This document shows positions 1-7,033 of a DNA stretch of 7,857 bases, one piece after another. Numbering within the stretch: position 1 is the first letter of the stretch; the number at the start of each line of letters is the position of its first letter. The notes beneath the pieces were generated by a model. It was given only the letters and a program-made list of their open reading frames with translations. It searched no databases and was not told the origin of the DNA. Origin of the DNA: Pseudomonadota bacterium (GTDB lineage: Bacteria > Pseudomonadota > Alphaproteobacteria > Rhodobacterales > Rhodobacteraceae); NCBI GenBank assembly GCA_022573605.1, contig JACZTQ010000151.1, forward strand, positions 1 through 7,857, written 5' to 3'. Made by a program: the position numbers and the translations under genes.

Positions 1-951
1 CGCGGGCTCGGGTGGGCGACCACCGGGCGCGACCAGATCCGCTGGAGCGACCTCGGCGCGCTGCTGCGCGGCGCCAGTGACCTGCGCCCCGACGCGATGT
101 TCGTCAACGGCTGGTCGACCCGCGACGCACTGGCGCTGCATGCCTGGTGCCGGACCAGGGGCATTCCCACCATCCTGGTCTCCGACAGCCAGGCCTCGGA
201 CTTCGGGCGCCGGCCCTGGAAGGAGTGGATCAAGTCGCGCATCGTCCGGCGCTGCGGCTCGGCGTTCGTCGCCGGCGCCCCGCAGCAACGCTACCTCGAG
301 CGCCTCGGCATGCGCCGCCAGGCCATCTTCAACGGCTGCGACGTGGTCGACAACCGGCATTTTGCCGGCGCGGTTTCGCGCCGGCGGCCGGGCGGGCGCC
401 GCCTGGTCACGGTGGCGCGCTGGGAGAAGCAGAAGAACCTGGTGGCCGCCGGCAACGCCTTCCTGCGCTTTGCCGGCCGGCGTCCGGCGGCGGAATCGTG
501 GCAATGGAATTTGGCCGGCTACGGCTCGCAGGAGGCGGAACTCCGGGCCCTGGCCGACCGCAGCGGAGGGCGGATTCGCCTGCTCGGATACCGCGCTTAC
601 GCGGACCTGCCCGCGACCTATGCCGAGGCCGATATCTACTGGCAGCCGAGCCGGATGGAACCCTGGGGCCTGGCGGTGAACGAAGCCATGGCGTCGGGCC
701 TGCCGGTTCTGGTCTCCAGCCGCTGCGGCTGCGCCGAGGACCTGGTCGATGCAGCGGTCGGCTGGGTGTTCGACCCCGGCGGCGAGGGTGGCCTGCTCGA
801 CGGGCTGGAGAGCGCCGCCCGATGCCATTCGGACTGGCCGGGCATGGGCGCGGCCGCGTCGGCCAGGATCGCCGACTGGGATCTCGACCGTTTCGCCGAC
901 GGCGCCCTCGCCGCCACCCGCTGGGCGCTGCGCCACCGGGCATCGAGATGA
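1..951 (+). CDS. GT4-family glycosyltransferase, 5'-partial
   Basis: The frame is open from the first base to the TGA at 949-951, giving 316 visible residues, so the gene starts left of the window; the first in-frame ATG at 97 is probably internal. It is a GT-B fold retaining glycosyltransferase that would move a sugar from a nucleotide-sugar to a growing surface glycan at the cytoplasmic membrane face. Counting from the first visible codon, the donor-binding Arg140-x4-Lys145 pair (VARWEKQKN) and the Glu220-x7-Glu228 motif (EPWGLAVNEAMASGLPV) are both present, with a glycine-rich GYGSQEAEL stretch between them. GT4 enzymes usually have 350-400 residues, so only part of the N-terminal acceptor domain is missing. 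It lies 4 nt before the next glycosyltransferase, consistent with one operon. Donor and acceptor sugars cannot be told from sequence. Confidence 0.92.
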   Translation, partial: RGLGWATTGRDQIRWSDLGALLRGASDLRPDAMFVNGWSTRDALALHAWCRTRGIPTILVSDSQASDFGRRPWKEWIKSRIVRRCGSAFVAGAPQQRYLERLGMRRQAIFNGCDVVDNRHFAGAVSRRRPGGRRLVTVARWEKQKNLVAAGNAFLRFAGRRPAAESWQWNLAGYGSQEAELRALADRSGGRIRLLGYRAYADLPATYAEADIYWQPSRMEPWGLAVNEAMASGLPVLVSSRCGCAEDLVDAAVGWVFDPGGEGGLLDGLESAARCHSDWPGMGAAASARIADWDLDRFADGALAATRWALRHRASR

Positions 952-955
952 GGCG

Positions 956-2122
956 ATGACCGCGACCGGCCGGCTTCGGGTGCTGCACGTGCTGCCGAGC
1001 CACGCCCTCGACAAGGGCGGGCCGTCGCGCAGCGTGACCGGGCTGGCCGAGGCCCAGGCCGCCGGCGGCGCCGAGGTCTGCCTGATCACCGGCGGGCGGG
1101 ACTCCGATGGCCGCGACAATGGCGGCCGGGGTCTGCGGATCGTCTGTCGCGGGCAGTTGCCGGTCGGCTTCGAGATTCCGGGACTGGCCCTGATGGGGCG
1201 TCTGCGGGCCGAGATCAGGCGCGCGCATATCGTCCATCTGCACAGCATATGGAACGGCACCGTGAGCGCCGCCGCCGCGCTCTGCCGGGTGATCGGGGCG
1301 CCCTTCGTGGTCAGCCCGCGCGGCATGCTAGACGTCACCAATATCCGTCATCGGCGCCTCTTCAAGGCGCTGTATTATCGGCTGCTGGACCGCGCCAACC
1401 TGGGGGCCGCCAGCGGCTGGCATTTCCTCGACGAGACCGAGCGCGAGGGATGCCGCTGGATGAACCTGGCCGGGCGCCACGACGGCGCCCTGATCTCCCC
1501 CAACGGACTCGACGTCGAGGGCGCCTGGCAAAAGGCGATCAAACCGCAGGCAACTCCGCTGTTTCACGACGGCGCCGAGCTCAATCTGGTGTTTCTCGGC
1601 CGGCTCCACCCGATCAAGGGCCTCGAGCTGCAACTCGAGGTCGTGCGCCTCCTGGCGCGGCGCGGCTTGCGCCCGCACCTCTACCTGGTCGGCCCGGATG
1701 ACGGTTGCCGCCAGCTCCTTGCCCGCACCGCGAAGGAACTGGGGCTGGCGGACCGGATCACCTTCCGCGGCCCGGTCTATGGCGACGAGCGCTACGCGAT
1801 TCTGCGCCATGCGGACGCCGTGCTGCTGACCTCGCACTACGAATGCAATTCCAACACGGCGGCGGAAACGCTGGCCGTCGGCGGCCTGCTGATCGCCACC
1901 GACACCTGCCATCTCGATCGCCCGGGTGCTGCCGGCGCCGCCGTGGTGGTGCCGCGCCGCGCCGCCGACGTGGCGCAGGCGGTGGTGCAATCGACAGCGC
2001 CCAGGCGTGCCGATGGCATCCGGGCCGCCGCCCGCGCCTACTCGCGCCAATATCTCGCCTGGCCGGTGATCGCCGCCGAGGGCCTGGCCTTCTACGGCAA
2101 GATCCTCCGGGAGCACGGCTGA
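956..2122 (+). CDS. GT4-family glycosyltransferase
   Basis: This 388-residue protein is a complete GT-B glycosyltransferase of the GT4 group. The N-terminus (LRVLHVLPS, then KGGPSRSVTGLA) is the usual first strand and glycine-rich loop of the acceptor domain. VSPRGML is a motif common in polysaccharide GT4 enzymes. The donor domain has LGRLHPIKG, with Arg216 and Lys221, and the Glu296-x7-Glu304 motif (ECNSNTAAE). I chose the ATG at 956, 4 nt after the previous stop, because the conserved N-terminus begins there; the frame is open further upstream to 749, but that part is a shadow of the preceding gene. Its TGA overlaps the ATG of the amidotransferase (TGATG at 2120-2124), which points to translational coupling. 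The precise sugar is unknown. Confidence 0.93.
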   Translation: MTATGRLRVLHVLPSHALDKGGPSRSVTGLAEAQAAGGAEVCLITGGRDSDGRDNGGRGLRIVCRGQLPVGFEIPGLALMGRLRAEIRRAHIVHLHSIWNGTVSAAAALCRVIGAPFVVSPRGMLDVTNIRHRRLFKALYYRLLDRANLGAASGWHFLDETEREGCRWMNLAGRHDGALISPNGLDVEGAWQKAIKPQATPLFHDGAELNLVFLGRLHPIKGLELQLEVVRLLARRGLRPHLYLVGPDDGCRQLLARTAKELGLADRITFRGPVYGDERYAILRHADAVLLTSHYECNSNTAAETLAVGGLLIATDTCHLDRPGAAGAAVVVPRRAADVAQAVVQSTAPRRADGIRAAARAYSRQYLAWPVIAAEGLAFYGKILREHG

Positions 2123-4014
2123 TGTGCGGCATTGCCGGCATCGTCGCCGCCGACGCCGGGCGGCTGGAGGTCGCGCTGGCGGCGATGGTGGCGGCGCAGG
2201 TCCACCGCGGCCCCGACGACGAGGGGACGTTCCTGACCGGGTTCGGCAGGGGATTTCTCGGGCTGGGCCACCGGCGGCTGTCGATCCTGGACCTGTCGCA
2301 GGCGGGCCATCAGCCGATGATCCACCCCGGCACCGGCGACGTGCTGGTCTACAATGGCGAGATCTACAATTTCCGCAGCCTGCGCGCGGAGCTCGAAGGC
2401 TGCGGCGAGCGGTTTCAAAGCACCAGCGACACCGAGGTGCTGCTGCACGCCCTGGCGCGATGGGGCGCGGAGGCGCTCGAGCGGCTCGAGGGCATGTATG
2501 GGCTGGCGTTCTACAACCGCAGCGAGAACAAGGTTCTGCTGGCCCGCGACCCGATCGGGATCAAGCCGCTCTACTGGGCGCGAACCCCATCGGCGCTGCT
2601 CTTCGCCAGCGAGGTTCGCGCCATCCTGGCGTCCGGGATGGTCGCCGGCGCGCACGATCTCGATGCCGTTGCCGGGATGCTGGCCTATGGCTCGGTGCAG
2701 GAGCCTCTCACGGTGTTTCGCGAGATCCGGTCGGTCCCCGCCGGGTGTTGGGTCGAAGTCTCCCCGGACCACGACCGGGTCTACCGGACCGGCCCGGTCA
2801 CCCGGCACTGGGCCTTCCCAGATATCGCCCCGACCGGGGACCGCGAGGCGGTCGCCCGGACCCGCGAGGTGGTCGAGGCGGCGGTGGCTTCGCACCTGGT
2901 CAGCGACGTTCCGGTCGGGGTTTTCCTGTCCTCCGGGCTCGACAGCACCGTGGTCACCGCCCTGGCCCGCAAGACGAGCGACCGGTTGCAGACCTTCACG
3001 GTCGATTTCACCGACAACCGGGATTACGGCGAAGCCGGTCTGGCGCGTGAAACCGCCCGCCGTTTTGGCGTCGGGCACACCACCATCGACCTGTCGGCGG
3101 AGCACGCGCTGGCGGCGGTCCCCGACTGGCTGGCGGCGCTCGATCAGCCCTCGCTGGACGGCCTCAACACCTACGTGATTTCCCGCGCGGTGCGCGGCGC
3201 GGGCATCGTGGTGGCGCTTTCCGGGCAGGGCGGAGACGAGTTGTTCGGCGGCTATCCCAGTTTCGCCGACGTGCCCGGCCTGTGGCGGAAGTTCCGCCTC
3301 GCCCGCCGCCTCCCCCGGGGTCTGCGCCGCCAGGCCGCCCGCGCGCTGAGCATCGGACGGCCGCGCGCCTGGGGCGACAAGCTCCAGGACATGGCGGCGA
3401 CCGGGGGCGACCTGCGGGCGCTGTATCTTCAGCGTCGGCGCAACCTGAGCAACCGGCAGATGCGGGCGCTGGGGTTCCGGGAGAGCGATGCCGCGCCGGG
3501 GTTCATGCCCGCGCCGGAAATTGCCGATTGCCGGATCGACCCGGCGGACCCGATCGCCACCGTCTCGCGCCTGGAGACCCGGTATTATCTGGGCAACACA
3601 CTGCTTCGGGTCGGCGACGAATCCGGCATGGCGAATTCGCTCGAGATCCGGGTGCCGATGCTCGACCGCCGGGTTCTCGATGCCGTGCTGGCCTGCCCCG
3701 GCCCGATCCGGCTGCCCGACGCCAGGCCCAACAAGCACCTGCTGCGCCAGGCCTTCGCCGAGCACCTGCGGCCCGAACTGACGGCCCAGGGCAAGAGGGG
3801 CTTCGTGCTGCCGGTGGCGCGCTGGATGGGGGGCCCGCTGCGCGAGCTTTGCGAGAGCGCGCTGGGGGCGCTTCGCCACTCCGGGATGGTCGATCCCGAG
3901 GGGGTGGACGAGGTCTGGCGGGCCTATCTCGCCGAGCCGGAGACGCCGATCTGGTCGCGCGCCTGGACGCTCTGCGTTCTCGGGGCCTATCTGGACCGGC
4001 CGGCGGTTCGGTAA
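2122..4014 (+). CDS. asnB: AsnB-type glutamine-hydrolysing amidotransferase
   Basis: This 630-residue protein belongs to the asparagine synthase B / polysaccharide amidotransferase family. Residues 1 to about 220 form a class-II glutaminase domain that starts MCGIAG, with Cys2 as the N-terminal nucleophile after Met removal; RGPDDEG (29-35), HRRLSILDLS and YNGEIYNF are the usual glutamine-site motifs. The second half is an ATP-pyrophosphatase synthetase domain with a P-loop SSGLDS (270-275) and SGQGGDELFGGY (from 367). The start at 2122 is fixed by the nucleophile Cys and overlaps the preceding stop by one base. Ammonia released from glutamine would be used to amidate an ATP-activated carboxylate. 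In polysaccharide operons such paralogues are thought to amidate a sugar acid or an amino-acid substituent rather than make free asparagine; that role is inferred from context. The pyrophosphatase loop has Ser where many relatives have Gly. Confidence 0.93.
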   Translation: MCGIAGIVAADAGRLEVALAAMVAAQVHRGPDDEGTFLTGFGRGFLGLGHRRLSILDLSQAGHQPMIHPGTGDVLVYNGEIYNFRSLRAELEGCGERFQSTSDTEVLLHALARWGAEALERLEGMYGLAFYNRSENKVLLARDPIGIKPLYWARTPSALLFASEVRAILASGMVAGAHDLDAVAGMLAYGSVQEPLTVFREIRSVPAGCWVEVSPDHDRVYRTGPVTRHWAFPDIAPTGDREAVARTREVVEAAVASHLVSDVPVGVFLSSGLDSTVVTALARKTSDRLQTFTVDFTDNRDYGEAGLARETARRFGVGHTTIDLSAEHALAAVPDWLAALDQPSLDGLNTYVISRAVRGAGIVVALSGQGGDELFGGYPSFADVPGLWRKFRLARRLPRGLRRQAARALSIGRPRAWGDKLQDMAATGGDLRALYLQRRRNLSNRQMRALGFRESDAAPGFMPAPEIADCRIDPADPIATVSRLETRYYLGNTLLRVGDESGMANSLEIRVPMLDRRVLDAVLACPGPIRLPDARPNKHLLRQAFAEHLRPELTAQGKRGFVLPVARWMGGPLRELCESALGALRHSGMVDPEGVDEVWRAYLAEPETPIWSRAWTLCVLGAYLDRPAVR

Positions 4015-4038
4015 GCCCGCTATGCGGTTGATCCGGTG

Positions 4039-4827
4039 ATGGCGTCGTTCCTGCAAGAGATCACGCCGTTGATCCTGACCTACAACGAGGCGCCCAACAT
4101 CCGCCGCTCGCTGGCGAAGCTGGACTGGGCCGGCGATATCGTCGTGGTGGACAGCCACAGCGACGATTCCACCCGGGAGATCTGCCGCGGCGTTCCGCGT
4201 GTGCGGGTGTTCGAGAGAACCTTCGACAACCACGCCGCGCAGTGGAATTTCGCCCTCGGCGAGGCCGGAATCGCGACCGGCTGGGTGCTGGCCCTCGACG
4301 CCGATTACGTGCTCTCCGACGCGATCGTATCCGAGCTTGGCCGGATCGACCCGCGCGAACCGGTATCGGGTTACAGTGCCGCTTTCCGCTATTGCGTGGG
4401 GGGGCGGCCCTTGCGCGGCCCGCTCTATCCGCCGGTGACGGTGTTGTACCGCAGGAAACGCGCGCATTATGTCCAGGACGGCCATACCCAGCGCATCGTC
4501 GTCCGGGGCGAGGTGCTTGCGCTGCGGGGAAAGATTTTTCACGACGACCGCAAGCCGCTGACCAGCTGGCTGCGGGCGCAGGACCGCTACATGCGGCTCG
4601 AATCCGCCCATCTTCATCAAACCCGCTGGAAGAAATTGCGCGCCCCCGACCGGTTGCGCAAACTGGTCGTGGTCTCGCCGGTGGCGGTGCTGCTGTACTG
4701 CCTGTTCGTCAAGGGCTGCATCGTGGACGGTAGGGCGGGGCTCTACTATGCGTTGCAGCGCATGCTGGCCGAGTGCCTGCTGTCGCTGCGCATCCTTGAG
4801 CTGACTATCGTGGGAAAGCCCGAATAG
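4039..4827 (+). CDS. GT2-family glycosyltransferase (WaaE/KdtX-like)
   Basis: This is a short GT-A inverting glycosyltransferase of 262 residues. The N-terminus has the typical PLILTYNEAPNI strand and loop, followed by VVVDSHSDDST (Asp38-Thr45), which binds the nucleotide. The metal-binding DxD motif is Asp87-Ala-Asp89 (LALDADYV). Length and motif style resemble WaaE/KdtX-type enzymes, which add a sugar to the LPS core or to a polysaccharide repeat unit. The C-terminal 60 residues are rich in Leu, Val and Arg (KLVVVSPVAVLLYCLFVKG), a likely membrane-attachment segment. The amidotransferase stop at 4012-4014 is in the same frame, so only GTG 4036 or ATG 4039 can start it; I prefer the ATG. No strong ribosome-binding site is visible. 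It is the last gene of the operon, 21 nt after the amidotransferase. Confidence 0.9.
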   Translation: MASFLQEITPLILTYNEAPNIRRSLAKLDWAGDIVVVDSHSDDSTREICRGVPRVRVFERTFDNHAAQWNFALGEAGIATGWVLALDADYVLSDAIVSELGRIDPREPVSGYSAAFRYCVGGRPLRGPLYPPVTVLYRRKRAHYVQDGHTQRIVVRGEVLALRGKIFHDDRKPLTSWLRAQDRYMRLESAHLHQTRWKKLRAPDRLRKLVVVSPVAVLLYCLFVKGCIVDGRAGLYYALQRMLAECLLSLRILELTIVGKPE

Positions 4828-4912
4828 CGTCGGTTTGCGCTGGGCGCGAGCGCCGGAAATACCGTGAAAACCCCGCCTTGCCGGAGGTCAGCGGACTGTC
4901 CCGGTGGAGGGG

Positions 4913-4980
4913 TGGTAGGCCCGGAGGGAAAGCCTTCTCGAACCTGCAAAACTCCCACAATTCAGCGCCTTAGCCACTCT
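4913..4980 (-). other. tRNA-like remnant, possible attachment-site scar
   Basis: Read on the minus strand, this 68-nt stretch holds three tRNA-like words in the right order: GAGTGGCTAAGGCGCTG (4979-4963), like the D-arm of a tRNA-Ser; GGTTCGAG, like a T-loop; and CCCTCCGGGCCTACCA ending at 4913, like a T-stem and acceptor 3' end with CCA. It cannot be a working tRNA: no anticodon stem fits, the T-arm has about 8 extra bases, and no 5' strand pairs with CGGGCCT. It sits where the GC-rich polysaccharide operon gives way to accessory DNA, and tRNA genes are frequent integration targets, so it may be a decayed attachment site. This is an inference from short matches and could be coincidence. Confidence 0.25.
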
Positions 4981-5015
4981 GTAACACAGCGCAGTGTAGC
5001 AGCATTGTGTGACAG
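4979..5015. repeat. Imperfect inverted repeat, 10-bp arms
   Basis: CTGTAACACA (4979-4988) and TGTGTGACAG (5006-5015) are inverted repeats matching at 9 of 10 positions, separated by 17 nt. The element lies about 85 nt before the PIN-domain gene, next to the tRNA-like remnant. It could be an operator for the PIN gene, a recombinase core, or a hairpin. No T-tract follows, so a terminator is unlikely. Nothing in the sequence decides between these. Confidence 0.4.
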
Positions 5016-5100
5016 TTTGGAAGAGGGTCCGTGGCCGCATTTCCCCGCTCGGGTCGCCGATGAATGAGACAAACGGAAATTGATGTGCTGAGATAGAGCC

Positions 5101-5586
5101 ATGGTACACCGCATCGACCCGAGCAATACCATCACGCTAATCGACGCCAACGTTCTCGACCGCGTAGGCGGTCCCGAAGACGCCGTTGTAGACCGCATCC
5201 TCGCGCTGCATGAGGAGGGCAGGGTCTTGCTCAATCTGCCGCACTCGGTGAAAGCAGAGATCGAACACCCGAGCACGCCAGCACCGGTGAAGCGGCGCGC
5301 GCTCGCATTAGTCTTCACATTGCCGGTTTCCCTGACCCCGGAAGAGACCTGCCGGCACCGTAAGGTGCGCAATCTGGTCCGTGGAAACGCGAAGCCCGGA
5401 AAGCACGACCGTGATGCTTATCACGTGGTTGAATCCGCTAAGTATGGCGGCTATTTCATTACTCGGGATGAACGGCTTATCAAGAAGCGTGCGGAAATAG
5501 CCAAATTCTTGGGCCAAACCTTCGCCATTGTGACACCCACTGAGTTCCTGGAAGTTTATGATCGGGTTGAGAAACAGACGCGATGA
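5101..5586 (+). CDS. PIN-domain protein, probable ribonuclease
   Basis: This 161-residue protein looks like a PIN-domain metal-dependent RNase, the fold of VapC toxins. The acidic residues that would form the active site are Asp15 (LIDANVL), Glu53 (HSVKAEIEHP), Asp103/Asp105 (GKHDRDAYHVVESAKYGG) and Asp123 (FITRDERLIKK), in the usual order and spacing. It is somewhat longer than VapC (about 130 residues). The ATG at 5101 is the only possible start: an in-frame TGA lies at 5089-5091. The ribosome-binding site is weak (GAGATAGAG). VapC toxins normally follow a small antitoxin gene, but none is recognisable on either side, so it may be an orphan toxin, an island remnant, or a PIN protein with another role. 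GC content and codon use are visibly lower than in the upstream operon, suggesting horizontal acquisition. Confidence 0.75.
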   Translation: MVHRIDPSNTITLIDANVLDRVGGPEDAVVDRILALHEEGRVLLNLPHSVKAEIEHPSTPAPVKRRALALVFTLPVSLTPEETCRHRKVRNLVRGNAKPGKHDRDAYHVVESAKYGGYFITRDERLIKKRAEIAKFLGQTFAIVTPTEFLEVYDRVEKQTR

Positions 5587-5896
5587 CCGCCATCCCGCTT
5601 GCGTTCTGACGGTAACCATTGATGAAGATTAGAGGATGGGCAGATATTCATGCTTTGCCGCGCTTAAGCCCCGAACGTCGGCAAAGTGGCCATGAACGGA
5701 CCTAGCTCCAGAGGGCGCTGAAGGTCTGGGTTGTGCCAAAGGGCGACATTGTTCGAGCCGAGCAAGCGTCCTTGTTGGGCGTTTCACCGAGATAGTGAAC
5801 GGCTAACAGGCAACCCTACACCTAACTCGCGTTGCGGCGGGCGAGATAAGTGTTATCGTTAATCGGATTGAGACAGAGCCGAAGAAACATAGTGCC
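5587..5896. other. 310-nt gap without a recognisable gene
   Basis: No convincing coding sequence is seen on either strand between the PIN gene and the NTPase gene; stops are frequent in most frames. A small inverted repeat, TTCAC/GTGAA (5783-5787 and 5795-5799), could form a weak hairpin. On the minus strand a short open stretch (about 5757 to the stop near 5667) reads like a decayed coding fragment, but I cannot assign it. The final 70 nt before 5897 must contain the promoter of the NTPase gene if it has its own, but no good -35/-10 pair stands out. Confidence 0.5.
5845..5857. promoter_or_regulatory. Short palindrome upstream of the NTPase gene
   Basis: GATAA and TTATC flank a 3-nt centre (GATAAGTGTTATC), ending 39 nt before the ATG at 5897. 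The site is AT-rich within GC-rich surroundings and positioned like an operator overlapping a promoter. Such a short palindrome can occur by chance, and no cognate regulator is identified. Confidence 0.25.
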
Positions 5897-7033
5897 ATGC
5901 CATCCCTGACATACGCGCCGTCCGAAGCCGCAATCGAAGATGCGATCAAGCGCCGTATCGGTAGCCCGGGCTTTTTCCAACGTGTGGCTGAGCAGGTGGC
6001 GCGCGCACTGTACTCCGATCTGAAGCTGGTCCCTCATGGCCGCAGGTCAGACGAGAAAACCGTTCGCGGTTGGCCCGACGCCTATCTCACAAAAGCCGAC
6101 GACACCGTCATCGCCATCGAAGCAACTACGGCGGCAGACGCCATTGCGCGTCACTGGCCCAAAGATCTCGCCAAGCTACAGGAAGAGATGGAGCCGGACC
6201 GCCGCGGCGGTCTGATCTGGGTCGCCTGGTGCGATCCGACGACATCGACCATGCCGGCGGAGATGCGCGAGCAGGCACGTTGCCTCGGTCTACCGACGGA
6301 AGACATCCACATCGTCTTTCGCAAGGATCTCTGTGCTCGGCTGCGCGAGCCCGTCAATGCACGGTTCTGGATCAACGATCTCGGGCTCGCGGCAACCTCC
6401 GGCCCCTTCGACCGCATCCACGATTTAGTCAAGCGCCACGGTTATCGAAGCTCCCCCGGACTCTTCCCGACCTCGGCGGAATATGAAGACGGCCGCGTCC
6501 ACGAACCGCGGCTGCTCGCTGAGGTGGAGAAGGCACTGTCGGTGCAGCGAAAAGCACTGGTCGTCGGGCATGGCGCGGCTGGCAAAACGACACTTGCCAT
6601 GGTGCTAGCCCACCGACCGCAGTTCAGGCTTGCGCCGACCTATTACCTCGACCTCACTGCGACGGAGGGCGATCCGGTACTGCTGGAACGCGCCGGCGAG
6701 GCGATCGCTGCCCTCGCCGATCGTGGTGTGCTTTTCGCAATCGACAATGCACATCTCGATCCTGATGTGGCGGTTCGCATCCTTGAACAATGGGAGAGCT
6801 TTGGCCGAGGATCGCAGCTTCTGATCCTCGCGCGTCGCATACGCGCGAAGTCGGAGGTTTGGAGCGCCGTGCCCGAGCTCGAGTCCCTCGCCCTGCCAGC
6901 ATTCGATCTCGCCATTGAGCCCTCTGATCTCGAAGGTATTTACCGGCGCCTGTATCGAGCGCGAACCCACACTGAAGCGTTACCTGTGCAACCGGACGTG
7001 CTCAACGCATGGCACACGCTCTTCGGCGGAGTC
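5897..7033 (+). pseudogene. Nuclease-like plus STAND-type P-loop NTPase, 3'-truncated
   Basis: The frame opens at ATG 5897 and stays open to the window end (7857), but recognisable protein stops near residue 378 (WHTLFGG, about 7030); beyond that it is antisense to minus-strand genes. Residues 1 to about 160 look like a PD-(D/E)xK-type endonuclease domain: Asp61 in GWPDAYL, then Glu75-Ala-Thr77 in VIAIEATTA, with Thr where Lys is usual. An ATPase domain follows: Walker A GHGAAGKT (224-231), Walker B-like VLFAIDNAH (Asp283, His286) and a sensor-like LLILARR (308-314). A nuclease-like domain before a STAND ATPase, which normally continues into a long sensor region, is an architecture seen in anti-phage proteins. 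That sensor region is missing, so the gene is probably broken. No strong ribosome-binding site precedes the ATG. Alternative: the N-terminus may be a non-catalytic nuclease relative. Confidence 0.65.

Noticed and set aside
749..955. Upstream extension of the second glycosyltransferase to an ATG at 749
   Set aside because: It would overlap the preceding gene by about 200 nt and adds a low-complexity stretch before the conserved N-terminus at 956.
2092..4620. Long (842-codon) open frame on the minus strand across the amidotransferase and GT2 genes
   Set aside because: It is antisense to two clearly real genes, is rich in Arg, Pro, Gly and His as expected from GC-rich shadow frames, and shows no domain.
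4837..4853. Hairpin GCGCT/AGCGC just after the GT2 gene as an operon terminator
   Set aside because: The stem is only 5 bp with a 7-nt loop and no T-tract follows, so an intrinsic terminator cannot be supported.
4913..4980. Functional tRNA-Ser or tRNA-Trp on the minus strand
   Set aside because: No anticodon arm, a disrupted T-arm and no matching 5' acceptor strand; kept only as a possible remnant.
4864..5067. 67-codon frame (GTG start) upstream of the PIN gene as a possible antitoxin
   Set aside because: No ribbon-helix-helix, AbrB or other antitoxin pattern; it spans the tRNA-like scar and inverted repeat and looks non-coding.
5660..5760. Possible decayed copy of an alphaproteobacterial interspersed repeat
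   Set aside because: Resemblance is vague and there is no second copy in the window to compare.
6070..6486. Plus-strand 138-codon frame inside the nuclease-like region
   Set aside because: Low-complexity Arg/His/Ser-rich shadow of the 5897 frame, which has recognisable motifs.
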